Below are positions 12,401 through 25,700 of a DNA stretch of 64,000 bases, in pieces. This DNA is from Stercorarius parasiticus (lineage: Eukaryota > Chordata > Aves > Charadriiformes > Stercorariidae). The notes below the pieces were generated by a model. The model saw nothing but the letters and a program-made list of their open reading frames with translations, did not search any database and was not told where the DNA came from. The stretch spans positions 498,092 through 562,091 of the forward strand of contig VWZL01000194.1 in the NCBI GenBank assembly GCA_013396915.1. The letters run 5' to 3'. The first letter of the stretch is position 1. Every line of letters begins with the position of its first letter. A program made the position numbers and the translations under genes.

Positions 12401-15400
12401 CACTGAGAAGCATCTCTCACAAACTGAGTCCCCAGTCAGACAAACTATTCTTCACTAAAACTCAGGAATGTCTTTTCTTGTCCCTTTGAAACATTGGACT
12501 GTGCTCTCAAGAATTCTACTCTATGTTTTCCCAAGAAAAGCCTTACTTTTAGCCGGCTGTGTATCTTCATCTAGATGACCATGAAGAGTAAGCTATGGAC
12601 AGAAACAAAGCAAGAACATGAGAACTGACCATTATTCTGTCTCACACACTATGCGGGAACAGATGGAGGAATATAAGAAACAGGACATACGTAGAACTGA
12701 CTTCTCCTTAGTGCATCTTGCTGTCAGCAAAACGGGAGACTGAGCCAGAAGTTACAGATCTACTCATGGATTTATCCCCCATTAATAGATCCAGTTCCTT
12801 TGGTCTCATTTATACTTTTAGCCTCCAGACAATGTGACATTCACTTCCACACTGAAGTTATGAACTAAGTGAAAACTTTACTACAGATATCCCCGGGGTA
12901 AGACTTATTTTTGCCTGTTCTCCCACAAGAGAGACAATCAGAAGCAACTCAAACTAACTCAATTCCCCTGATTTTCTTAGACTCAACAAATCTTGCTGAC
13001 TAACACCATAACTTAGAAATCTCAGGACACGGGGAGATTGTGTCACTGGTCTGTTTTGCTGCCTCTGTACATTTTGATATCACTGAAATGAGCCTGAGCC
13101 ATGGATTGAAAACTGCTATTTCTTAGGGAACTGAGCACAAGTGAGGAATTTGAAACCACCCCAGAAGACAGTGAAAGGTAAACAAGGCACCCTACTCACT
13201 TCCTGGGAATCTCTGGAGGAGGTATCGTCCAGGTCAGAGGTCTGAAATAAAACCAGTATAAATTAATCATTCCTCGTAAGCAAGGAAGTGGTAGTAAGTG
13301 AATATACAAGAGACTGAAAGCTCCATAAAACAGAGAAGTGTGGTTTTCCTCGCTCCTACACTTCTGCCTGATCACCCGGAGGAACTACAGAAGATGCCAC
13401 ATTAATGCTCATACACGGTCTCTAAATAGAGATCACTTTTTGGTGGTTGAGGATCCCCTCGTCATCTTTGGAAATGCTCCAAACAGAAACACAGAAGGCC
13501 TCAGCTTGCATCAGTGCAGCTTATCCATGCCTGGAACGAGGGTGAGGTAACAGGAACCATAACGTGTCTCATTTTTCTAAATTCAGCATTTGCATGGAAA
13601 TAGTTATCCATGCAGATGGCCATGGTCTGCTGGATTCAAACTGGTTAGGTGTAATGGCCTCGGAACAGCCACACTCTGCCCTATACTCAGCTTCCCAACC
13701 CAGCACAGATGACAACCCTACAGACATACCAGTGTGGGTAGCTCCAGCTCCAACCTTTTCAGCTTGGCTTCAGTAGCCAGTAACTGACTCTCCTTTTGGA
13801 AGAGCTGCAGTTGCATTTCGTCACATCGCTCCCCCAGTTCCCGAATCTGCTTGCGGTAAGCATCCCTCTCAACGAGGTTCTTGGAGTACTGCGTATAGAA
13901 CTGTTCTCGGGTCAGGAGTGCCTGGCATAAGGGACAACATGTCGTGGCATGTCACACAACACTTCATTCAGGGTTACAGTATCTGCCCACTTCAAGCAGC
14001 GAAGCGGGGATCAGTGGCAGCTCCAAGAGGAATGTTTCATCACCTGGTCTCTTTCTGAAGCCACTTCCTCCATCTGCTGCAAGACAGCTTCAATCCGTTT
14101 TTTATACATCTGGGAGTCCTTCCTCAGAGACGTGCACTGTAGTTCAAGCATCTCTTTTTCCTCTGCATACTGTTGAGACAAGGTCAAAAGCACCCTGTTT
14201 GTGGGCAGAGCCTGAGCTAGGCTCTCACCACTCCTGCTCCGTGTCACAGATTGCTACGGCCAGACCGCCATGCGATGTCAAAGTTCAGCCAGACTGTCCA
14301 GCTGGAGCAAGGCCAAGCTAAAGGTTGGTCAACATGACTAGGAGCACTGCTAACATGATGGATTTATGTGTACCTGAGCCGTCAGTCATGATAAAAGCTC
14401 CCATTACCCTCCAAGCTGAAGCAAGGAGTGTTAATTAACATAGGCATTAACAGGTAACAGTTAATGCCACAGACACAGAATGCTAAGATATTGGCGTGCC
14501 TTTTTTTAACAAACTATAACACAGACACTAGAGTAGGAGCCGCAAGGATTGCTGCTGACCAGCTCCTCTGCTCCATAGGCAAGATGTTGCAGGTGCTTCA
14601 TCTGGCTGTCTTACCCACTGACCCTCATCAGGAATATGCAATGCATCACGTACTTTGTCTTGGAGCACCTCAGCTTGCCGCAGCTCCTTGCGAAGGCTGT
14701 AAATGGTGTCCATCAGCTCCCGGCGCTCTTCTAGTATCTGGCTACAGTCATTCTCCAGAGTCTCACTGGAGAGGCTCTTCTCCAAATTCTGTTCCCTGGC
14801 AACCTGCTGGACAAAAAGAAGTTAGGTACAGCAACCCTCTAACTCCATACTAACTCTCTTCCCACAGTCCTGTGTGCTCTATTTGACTTAGGAGAACCAG
14901 GCCACAGCTAACCCACACAACCTTCAGTGCAGCCCCATTGCTGCCCTGGCTGCTAAAAGTAATGATCTCTCAGGAGTCCATATTCAAACACCCCACCAAC
15001 CTGGAGAGTGTTCTCCAGCTCCTGATTCTTGGCCAAGAGCAACTCCTTCTCCTGCTGGATCTCCCACATCACCTCATGGCTTGGACGCTGCTCTATGGCA
15101 TGCTTCAGTTTCATTGTGTGCTTACGCTCCAGTTTGCAGTCATCCTCAGCCTTCATGAGCCTGTGCTTCAAGTGATCGATCTACAAGAAGGTTCAGAGCT
15201 CATCAATGACAAAGAGAAAACTCTGGCCTGCAAAAGCTGTTCTCATGCCATTCCCCAGAGAAACACGGCGCAGGCTCTTCCCCAGCTTTGTTTTCCTCAG
15301 GATGCTCAGTGCTCTGGGGATCAGAGTCTTGCCTAGGTGCTAAATGGATAAAACACATTGCTCTTGTGAGAGGGCCCAGTCTTGAGTTAGAGCAAGACTT

Positions 15401-17788
15401 AAGTCTACACAGCATAACTTGTAATACTACTGGGCTGAGGTAGGGATCACCAAGACATGCCACAGAACCTCATGCTGGACTGGTCCAGACCATCCCAGGC
15501 AAAGACAAGCCTGGTGCACAGCACAGTCTTCCAGGGATCAGGTAAGGAGGAGGAAGCTTTAGGAAAGGGTGACTGACCTCTAGGATCAGGTCCCGGTTCT
15601 TCATGAGGGCAGCGCTCTTCTCCTCACTCTGTTTGGCGTAGCTCATTGCCAGGTTGTAGTTCTCGTCCTTGCACTTCCGCAGCTCCTTGCTCAGGCTGTC
15701 CCTCTCCTCCTTCATCTTCTGCGCCCGTTCTTGGTGCTTGCGGAGCAGGCTGTCCCTCACCCACATCTCTCTGATCGTGTCCTCTTTGGTGTGCAGCCAC
15801 ATGGTGAGCTCCTGGGCCTTCCGCCTCTCCTCCTGTACGGTGCTCTGCAGCTTCATGATCTCATTCATCAGGAGCTGGCTCAGGCCAGATTCCCCTGCAG
15901 TGTCTGTTTGGTGGGCAGGCATCAGCCACTGCTGTCCTGTCTGCTCCCCAAACACACATACAGCACAGGTTCCCACCCACTTATCACCGCAGCTCGGGAC
16001 CATCACATGCCGCGCACATGCATGCAAAACCTGACGACACGTGTGATCAAATTATTCCCGCTGTTTCTCCCCTGCTCTGTGCCTTTCTACACCACAGCGT
16101 CACTCACAGAACAGGCAGAAGGAAGAATTGATCCTTCTGCTTTCTCCTCCACTCTCCAAGGTCCAGGCTGTGATGCCAGGCAGCAGGGCCATTCTTGCCA
16201 GAACCCTCCCGAAGCACACAGGGAGCAAGCCAGGGAACACTCCCAGCTGCTCATCGAAGCTGGGGAGAGGTATTAGCGCAGGTAAATCCCCGCTTAATTC
16301 ACACAGCAACACCAAATGAAGAGCTGGTTTTTTTCAGAACACAAACTTTACCTATAATCATAGAGAAAACCCTGCTGGGCTCCTTGCCAGTTATTTTCTT
16401 ATACAGTTGTGGATAATAAAGCTCAAGACTCTCCATAAATGCCTCAAAGCCCTTGTGTCCCGTCCGCTGAAGAATGTCCAGAAGAACACCTGAAATAATA
16501 GCAACAGGATATTTTATTCATTTATTTATCTCTTTACCTATTTCTCACATAACAAAAAATTGCTCCACTTTCTTTTCAAGCAGACTGAAGTCCCTGGGAT
16601 CAAATCCCCCAGCCAATCCCCCAGTAACTATACATAAGTATTTTAACTGTGAAGGAACAGTTCAAACTTAACTGTTGTACCTAGCTCCTACTATAGTGGG
16701 TGCACAAAGCAGATCTCAGAAGAGCACTTTATGTTATCCTGCTGATAATTACAGAAAAAGTAAGTTAAAACAAAGCACCACGACAGTGCTTGAAGCTCCG
16801 CTTCCAAATACCAGAGGCAAATACGGGAAAAAAGGCCCACTAGTGTAAGAAGACTACACATAACTAGAGAGGTAGTAGGGACAAGCTTAAGAGAACCTGG
16901 ATTCCCGAAAGCTTTTGATTTTGAGCTCAGTTCTCTACTTTGTCTAGAAATACTCTGTACCAAATCAAGCCCAGAGGGCTTCTTTTCTGTGTTGTTCAGT
17001 TTCCCAATCTGGAAAGCAGGGAAAATAAGTTTTTTTCAATGACACTCATTAATTTATCAATAAGAGTTAATCCAATCCAAAAGATGCATTAATAGCATAA
17101 TGAATTCCGTCATTCCCTCTGGTTGGAACAAGACTAGGACTGTAAGGAACAGTCATGAAGAGCTTACTGAATGCGCTGCCAGCGTTCCCTCAAACACCAG
17201 AAGACAGGAACAACGGACAATACATGCTGAATTAATCTTGGAAATCACCTCCTGCAAAATTATTGCACAAGAATAGCCTTGTGGGTCAAAGCCAAGCAAC
17301 TCCCTCCCTTATGCTAATCTAGAGATCCAGAACAGTAAAGGCCGCACACTCTCTGTGCTTCCATTACACAGCTCAGGAATGCATTGATAGAGCCATCTCC
17401 ATTCCTCCTCTCCCCACAATGACGTGCTGGGGAAAGGCGCTGCGTAGCAGTGCCTACAAAGTTTGTGTTTAAACACAGGCAGATGGTATCACAGAGGCGA
17501 TGCGCTCCTTGAAGCCCACTCCGTTAGCACTCTCTTCCAATCTGCTCCCAAGAGCTGACAGAGCACGGAAGCATCTACGGAGCCGATGGCTGCACTTCAC
17601 CCACCTGCCTTCCGTTTGCGCATGACCAGGCTGGGGTCATTAAGAACTTGTTCCTCATCATCATGGCTGATCACTTTGCACTGGCGAAGATAGGGTGTTA
17701 TACGGGAAGGATCTATCACAGATATCAGTTTCACACGGAAGTTCTCCAGGTTATTCCAACACGTCTCATCATTATCTTCTTCCAACAT
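9414..17788 (-). CDS. CARD9: CARD9, caspase recruitment domain adaptor of innate immunity
   Basis: Twelve coding exons (minus): 17605-17788, 16352-16489, 15578-15903, 15001-15180, 14654-14806, 14044-14169, 13730-13921, 13200-13241, 11223-11291, 10410-10492 and 9414-9510 are described here, with all junction phases agreeing; the total is 529 aa against 536 in human. (Eleven intervals are listed; further non-coding 5' exons are not identified.) CARD9 links Syk-coupled C-type lectin receptors to BCL10-MALT1 and NF-kB in myeloid cells. Residues 1-97 form the CARD, with the zinc-binding C10, C37 and H73 of the human protein all present. Residues about 110-430 are heptad-rich coiled coil (for example RKHQERAQKMKEERD and QQMEEVASERDQ). 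The C-terminus ends GSDNTDTEGS as in mammals. The 69-nt exon 11223-11291 encodes a poorly conserved linker and is supported mainly by splice sites and phase. The start ATG at 17786-17788 aligns with the human initiator. Confidence 0.93.
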
Positions 17789-20700
17789 GTTGGCAAGTGA
17801 GAAGTACTAGTGAGCAGTGTTGTCCTGTCTTGAAAAAATAAAACCAGAAAACAAACAAGCAGACTCTAAGCCTCCTAGAATAGTGGGGAGTGGTGGTAAA
17901 ACCCAGTATGTTAACAGACTGAGAATGGAAGTGTCTTAGATACAGGGACACATCTCCCATGCAGTCTTTAACTCAGTGCTTGTAATCATCTGCAGAACAC
18001 GGTGATACACTACAGTCATACCTGAAAGAACAGAGGCTAGTGCCAAGGCTGCTGACACATACACGAAGGAGAGCTAGCATGAAATTCTGAGAAAACAGAA
18101 GTTACCAAAACTTGATGACCTCCCTCCAACCAGCTGAACATCTCCCAGATCTCACTGCAAGAGCAAGCACAACTGTTTAGCAACAGGTCCACTGGTGATC
18201 TGCAAGTCATTGAGAGCCCCATAAATAAAGGAAAATCCAACTAATTCTAGATTCCCAACAGCGTACCCCAAAAAAGTGCTGTCAGATCTCACTGACTGCA
18301 CCATGTGTTCTCCAGATGCCCTGCTATGCTTAGAATTAAATCTTTAATCCCCATAAAAAAATACAAAAAGGGTAGAACACTACACAGGATAAGCTGAGGG
18401 CAAACCACAACTTTCCCATTTGAAACTAAGAATCCTCTGAAGAAGTGAAAACATCTTTAAAGCTCTCCTAATTAGCTGTTGCCTCTGCTTTACAAACAAT
18501 TCACTCTCTTCCTCCTCCATCTCCCAGCATTCAAGAGACCCCCGTATTCTGTCTGACCGCAGAGTCACTAAATGTAACACCCACAAAAAAAAGCAATCCC
18601 TTTGATGAAAAGTGCTTCTGTGTGTGTTTGGTGGGAGTTTGCTGCAGTGCTGCCCCGCAGCAGCTGTACTCCGACGTTACTAGTCACCTGCTTCCCAACA
18701 AGAGCCTGCTATTAACCACAGGGTCAGAAAAACTACTACTTCTCAGCCTGAAAGCGTGCAGGTAAACAGATGCAGAAAACCCTTATATACCCAGGCTTCT
18801 TTGCCTTTTGAGTAAGAAACTAGCATTATTTTTGTTTGCCCCTTTGTGGTCAGACTGGTCCATAATGAGTACCTTCTGAAACCCCAGTCATTAATTACTA
18901 TGCTTATATCACATGTATGAGTTGACTGCAGTAGCCATTGCCATTTCCAGTGTCTCAGGAAGGCTGACAGAAACCTTAGTGTTCACATTTTCAGTCATTT
19001 TGTTTGGGGGCTGGGAGGGTGGGAACAGAGCTCTGACCCTCAGCAGCTATACAGGGGCTGGGATTTCACACCCATCTTATTGCATCTCTCTCTAAGGTCA
19101 TCTCAAACCTTCATTGTTTTTCTGCTCCAGCACAGAGACACTCCAAACATCTTCAGCACATAATTGGTACACACTACGTTGTCAGATAACTTTAATGAGC
19201 TGGACTGACATAGAACTAGTCATTACTTATCATGGAGAAAATGCTCTGCTTGACATCAAACCAACCCCAGCAAGTTACAAGAAATGCATTCACCTGTTGA
19301 TAAACACTACATCCTTCCCTCAGAGCTGTAAAATAATTTTTTTTCCCTGCTAACATAAGCCATTCTACATTACATGGACCAACCTGAGCCTGCGCGGTCA
19401 AAAGCCTCCTTGCTTCCTCTCCTGGTCTAGCAACACTCGTCCGTGTCCTGTCTGTGAGAAAACTTGTCTTGGATGCAGCTTCCCTTTATGTTCTGGCTAG
19501 AGTAAAGACCATTCCAGGAGCAAAACTGGTTTGAGAAAAAAGGGGAAACTTCTCAGCTACACTCAGACGGGAAAGGGAAGGGGAGTGGGGGGAAGACTAA
19601 AAAAAAAAAAGGGGGAAGCCAGAATGGGTGATGGGGGAGGAGAAAAACATTAGTCATGTTGTGAGTCAGCAGCATTACATATGGTCTGATTTTAGACTCA
19701 TTTTGGCTTTGTTTTCAAATCTAGTACCAGCTAGGGTCCAGAAAGTTTCTTTGTGTAGTGGTGAGAAAGACTAATAAGAGTGAAGGTCACAGGCATAGGT
19801 CTGTCCAGCTGATTTCAGGGGACAAAACAAGTCCGAGTTAGAAGAAAGAGGCTCTTCAAACGGCCTTTCGGCTGTTAACATCTTTATACAGAAAAGCAGG
19901 TGTCAGCAAGAACTGTCTTGGTTTAGAGTTCATCTGAAAAGGATTATTTCTATAATGATGCCTCTAATTTTGGATGTCCTTAGGCTTCAAGCATAATTAT
20001 GACAACTCAGTATTCTGAGGGAAAAAGAGCAAGTCTTGGCAAAGCAAGGAACATAACCCACGATTCCCAAATTACAGGCTGTGGCTCTAACGGTAATTAA
20101 AGGAGCAGCACAGCAAGCAGCATTGTGATGATGTTAAGCATCAACATCATACCTCCGACTGCCTGCCCGCCTTCCCACAGCCCTAGAACTGTAGATGCAA
20201 CAAGAACTCACTAACTGGCTGTTTTAAAAAAGTCTTGAGAACATACACGCTCCAATACCATGGCAGCATGACACATCTTCCCATTAGCTTCCCACTCTAC
20301 TCTTTGTTCTGCTTTCTAAGTTTATGGAGAGTTTCTCCATGTTATCATTAAGAGTGGGGCAGAGATGCTCAGAGATTCTTTAAGCCTGTGCTTCTTGTTA
20401 GGCATTATATTAGCTTTACGCTAAAAAAAGATACAGTACCTCTACTAGCTATGCCCTTGCTGAAGATAATCAGAATGTCTGCTAAGTGGCCAATGTAGCC
20501 TCAGGAATTTTTGTTCTATAGTAACAGATTAATCCTGAAACAGAACAAAGACAGCTTCTTCTTGTAGTTATACAAAGTTTTTCCACAAGCAGTAAGATTT
20601 ACAAGAGCATCTCGAGTAGCATTTGCAAAGCTCACACAAAAATCAAGTGTGAGCTCTAGCACAGATCACATTTACTCCCAGTTCCTCACAGTAACAGCCT

Positions 20701-22772
20701 GCGGTGAATCACACCCAGATCTATGTGGCAGCGCTTCTGCCACATCTGAATGTCCTGGAAAAATGTTATCTATACTGGCTTATGGAAAATAGAGTGAACT
20801 GCGAGACGAAAGCCATGTCAAAATAATTCCTTTTGCTCCATAATGTCTTGACACCCGATTGCAGCAACATTGGTACCCACTGTCCCCTGACCCCAGCTCT
20901 GCCTAAGGGGCCCTTCGTAGAAGAGTTGCAACTCACAGTGCTCTAAACTCACCACTACGCTCTCGGAAAGCTCAGCCAGGACAGGGGAATGAACCTTTCT
21001 GCAGCACTTTCCCCACTAGATTTTATCAGCTTTGACTCAGCTAGCTTTGCACCTCTCTGTAAGACAGAAATCGCTGTTTTATGAACGAAGAAACAAGTTT
21101 TTGTTGAGTGATTTGCTAACGTCTGTATGGGGCAGGCCGTGGAAGAATCAAGAAAGAATCCAAGCCTAATTCAATCTTGCAGTTTTAGCCACATGCATAT
21201 TCATTTTCCACATTCTCCCTGGTTTTCATGCAGCTTGCAAGCTTCATTTTTCTCATTAGCAATCACGCTCATCCACACATTATTAAAAGCACTATTTACG
21301 AGAAAAAAAACCCCACACAGAATACATCAGTAATTTTTAAGTGAGAAAAATAAAACATCTGTATTTCAACAAATACTCAAGACTCATTTTGATACAAAAT
21401 TAATGTGCTGCTTATTCAGCAGTACTCAGTCAGTTAGCTATCAAGCAAAATCACTGTCACAGCACTAAAAAAAAAAAACCAAGAGCCAACGAACAACATA
21501 TTCTGAACATGGATGAACATTCACATAAATAGGGGCTAACACAAAAAGGAAATAAATAACCATCATTGCTGGTCTGCCCAGATCTCCAGCAATCTTTCCC
21601 CCAGCATCTATGGCAGGTACTAGTTTGAAAGAGAACAGGATTGGTCTATGCCTGAAAGACTTCCCTCCAGCCATTTTGTTTCATTTTTTGCAACTTGTCT
21701 AACGACGCAGACTTTGTTAGGCGATGGGAAAACCAGTCTGGACATTCTCCTCTCTTCCCCAGGTCCGTATAGTCAATTTGTTGGAAGTGTTAGAAGTGAA
21801 TAGTGCAAAGAGTATCTCCTGCTGCCGTGTAGGAAGGCAGACCTCATTCCAGTGACTCCTGTAACAAAGCACAAACAACTTCTATTAGTCACAGCATTTT
21901 TACAAGGAAGCTGTCATTTTGGGGTTTCTAAAACCAATTTTAAAGAAAAAAACCCATCTGACAACTACGTGAATCCAACACCGATTATGTTCATTTGGCC
22001 TATTTCACCAAAAACCTCAACATATATTAAGACATGACATAATTGTGCCCTATAGAAGCTGTCCTGTTATACACGTATAGAAATGAAGCCATACAGGGGG
22101 GAAAAAAAACCACCACCACAAAGTTGTTTGAAGATGACAAACTCCAATGAAGTACCCACTGGTCTTAAGTCCCAGCTTCCCACCAGCTTTTAATACTATT
22201 CTTTGAGACTCACAAGCCAGGTTACAGAGGGCAAACTACACAAAGAGCTGCCACTGCAGAAGACTGCCTGACAACCCAGAGCAAGGACAAGTTCCCACCA
22301 GCTTGCTGGAACCTGCTCCAAGGATTTACTTCGGCTTCTGCTCCAAGTGTTTAGCACTCACACACACAAACCTTCTCCTTCAGCAGTAGCTGCCCAGGCT
22401 TTCCGGTCCCACAAATTACGACCCTCTATTATTAAACTAGTCTCATTTTAGCAGCCAAGCCTGTAGACTGCTACCAACTTGGTATAATACCAGTAGACTG
22501 CCAGATGTTTGAACTTCCTGACTTTTGCATATAATTCCATCACGCAGACATCAATTTTCCCTCCCCCTGAAAGTCAAAGCATTAGCCTTAGTCTATGATT
22601 AATGGGTGATTGTGGAACTCTGTGTCCTAATGGAACACAAGTCGAGGTAACTTCAGTCCTCTCCTAGGGTCATGATTCAGTGTCTAAGCTGCACCACAGA
22701 CAGAAGCGTTTCACGTTCTCTTCTCAGGCAAGAAATAAAAGATTCACTGAGTAGCTACTAACACTTTCCTTC
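17789..22772. other. Intergenic region between SNAPC4 and CARD9, no coding gene seen
   Basis: About 5 kb with no open frame that looks like a real exon. It should hold the CARD9 promoter and any 5' non-coding exon, which I cannot place, and the SNAPC4 3' UTR. A possible minus-strand ATTAAA poly(A) signal for SNAPC4 lies at 22189-22194, about 580 nt past the stop. A purine-rich low-complexity tract is at about 19566-19650. No transposon was recognised. Confidence 0.5.
19566..19650. repeat. Purine-rich low-complexity tract with A12 run
   Basis: Almost all A/G on the plus strand: GGGAAAGGGAAGGGGAG, then a 12-base A run at about 19599-19610, then GGGGG and further G/A-rich sequence. It is a simple low-complexity tract with no other assigned role. 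Confidence 0.7.
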
Positions 22773-25700
22773 TCACATCCTCTTCCTTTTCCTGAAGCGG
22801 GTACTTCTTCTGATTTGAGGAGCACTGGCATCAGCCACATTGGTGCAGGAGTCCAAGACAGATTGTGCAGCAATCTCTTCAGCTCCCATGCCCTGCAACG
22901 TAAGCAGAAGACATGCAATATCATGAGAGCCGGCATAATTGCAAAAGAACCCTTTCAGCCATCTTTTTATTTTAGGGAGCTCAGCAAGATTTCCAAAACA
23001 ATCTTCCATTTACCTTCAAAATTAAGCATGGGACAACAACATTCTATTAGCAAGCACAAAACATCCCAAACGCAAACTTTTCAGAGTGAAACCTTTAGCC
23101 AACACTGGCATTTCTTCCTGCAGCGCATGCTTCTACTGCTGCTACCAAACTAGAGCAATTCCTGTTGTAGCCTCTGTCTGGGCAGAACTGTTCGTTACAG
23201 AACGATTGTGGCATAACCTTTCGTTACAGAGGTTGCATGCATGTCTGCCTCAATCGATGCTTTAGCTTGCGCTGCTGCAGCCAGACAATGCCCTGGACAA
23301 CACAGGTCAACACAAACTGGATTTCTCATGAAGCACACCCCTACCACAAACTTTTCACTGAAAAGCACCAGGAGAACAATGTGGCTATAGCATTAATAAA
23401 AGCAGTGGGACAGAGCCTGGTGGAAGATGGCACAGGACAGAGGTTGGCAGTAAGGCTATCAGGCGGTGAAGAACTGCTGTCGACTTTTGGACCAACTGCT
23501 CACAGTTCAAACTACACTGAACGTGGCCCAGACCCAAAAGTCAGAGCCAGAACAGAAAGATAACTGCTGGCTTTTACTATGGGAAAGCTCTGATTTTTAG
23601 GCAGCTTAGCCATCCTTCTACAGAAAGAGTCAGTTACCTTGTTTATTCATCTTCATTAGTTGTTTATTTTGGAGCCACAATGAATTGAAATGCAAGTTAG
23701 AGCTACATAACTTCCTGGCATATTCTGCAAGAAACAGTGCTGGGCAGTAATGGATTTAGCTTAAAATCAGAGACAGATTTTAGGTTAACGTTATGGCTTC
23801 CGTAGATCCATATACTCTAATAATCTCTAGTCATATAAAACAATTTGGGATGAAGACCGCAAATGGTAATGGGAGCAGACATACACAATTCCCCTGATAT
23901 TACTGGGATTTAAAGGACACACACAATGAAAAACAAGGGCCTGATTTCAAACATACAGGAGTCAGTGCAGCAGATTATAAACTATTAGAGAAAGAGCATT
24001 TTGATACCCACTTCTGTAAACTATCATTTCAAGTTTAACGTGCTACACAAAACACAGGCTTTTACATTTGTGAGGACTAAGAGCTCCCATTGAGACAGAG
24101 AGCTTTTTATCAGCTGCAAAACTATGCTTATTCAAAAGGACCAAATTTCTGCTACATGTAAGAACGGGGGGGGGTTCACCCTGGATTCCAGTGGGAGCAA
24201 TATTTAGCTGGCAGTAACTTTCTGCTTCTAGTCCCTGGCACCTCTGTTTTACCTGATTTAGTAAATCGGCATCTTTGTCTCCAGGCTCATCACCAGCTGT
24301 CCCATCCAACAGTACACCTGTTAGTTCATTCCTACAACTCTCTTCCTCAGACGCTTCCTTCTCACTCTGCCACTCCTCTTCATCACTCTCTTCATATTGC
24401 TTCCTCCTGGCTGACAGAGTTGTTGTCACTTTTGGAGGAGGCAGAGTTGCTAGTACAGCTGGGAGTGTGAAGGCTGCTAGGAATCTGGCTTTCAGTAGGA
24501 GGTAAGCAGGGTTATCACCGAGTTTCTGCTGCACCAGTTCTTTGATAGCATGCAAATCAACCCCAGTGCCCTCATCCCGACTGGCATCAGAAGGCAGAAG
24601 ACATGCTGCTTGCTCTTCTAGAGCTGCTTTCTGCAGAAGTAGCTTCGAGAGGGTTTTTAAGTTGCACAGAAAAGGTGGCAAATAAGGCAACCTAGTTTGC
24701 AGTGATGGTACTTGGACACCTTGTTTCCCATTCAGCCACTCCTTCACTACCCCCTCATCTTCAAGAGAAATTAGGCTAAAGTCAAGTAGATTCTTTTCTG
24801 CACTGGAAGTCGTTGGCTGGGGTGGACTCTCAGCAGGCTGCATAGTTGGAGGTTTGGAGGCAATAGGTCTATTTTTCAATGCTCGTGCAGCAAAGCAATC
24901 AGAGTTCCTTGGGACATTGTTATGGGGAACTGGATCTCCCAGCTGGAGCACAAGCCCTTTTGTGATGATGCTTGGATTGGAAGATGATCCATTTGTTGTA
25001 ATGGAGTCATGGCTCTTTCCCAAGCCAGTGAGACTTGACACACACTGGGAATCAGACCCTCGAGTGCTTGCAGGTAGCTGTGTTTGGGGCAGCAGCACAG
25101 CACAGAGAGTTGGTCCATCAGCTGGAAGAGCAGTCTGAGCTGCAGAGGAGTCAGAAGCCTTGGAGAAGCCATCTGAACACGCAGGCGTTGCAGAAGAAAC
25201 GTTAGATGCGGTGCACCCAGGACTCGCCGAGGTCATAGGTAAGAGAATTGTGGAATGGTTAGCTGTCTTTCCCAAAGGTACTCCTTCTGCTGACTGGGTA
25301 CTTGGTGCTTTTGTCTCTGCACAGCTAGGCTGAGGCGTATTTGCTCCGGCCAGAACAGGAGGCACTCCTAAGCTAGAGACATTGCCATTGGAAGTTACAG
25401 TTGTCTGACACTGACTTCTCACAGCAGCAGCTGGCAGTCCTTGGGGGACACCCACCACAGTTTGTACAGTGGTGGGGAGCAAAGCCTGTGGCGTTACGAC
25501 CCACGTGAAAGGCAGTATGCTGTTGGGAATTAAATGTGAACCAGCTTGTGGAGCTACAAGAGCAGGCAATAGATTGACTGGCCCTTGTTGTGGTCCATTA
25601 CTATTCAGCTCACAGGTAACTGGTGTGGAAAGAGACAAGTTGGTGGTGCCAGACTCAATGCCAACAGGCACCACTGTAATCTGATGTGGCACAAAAGCTT

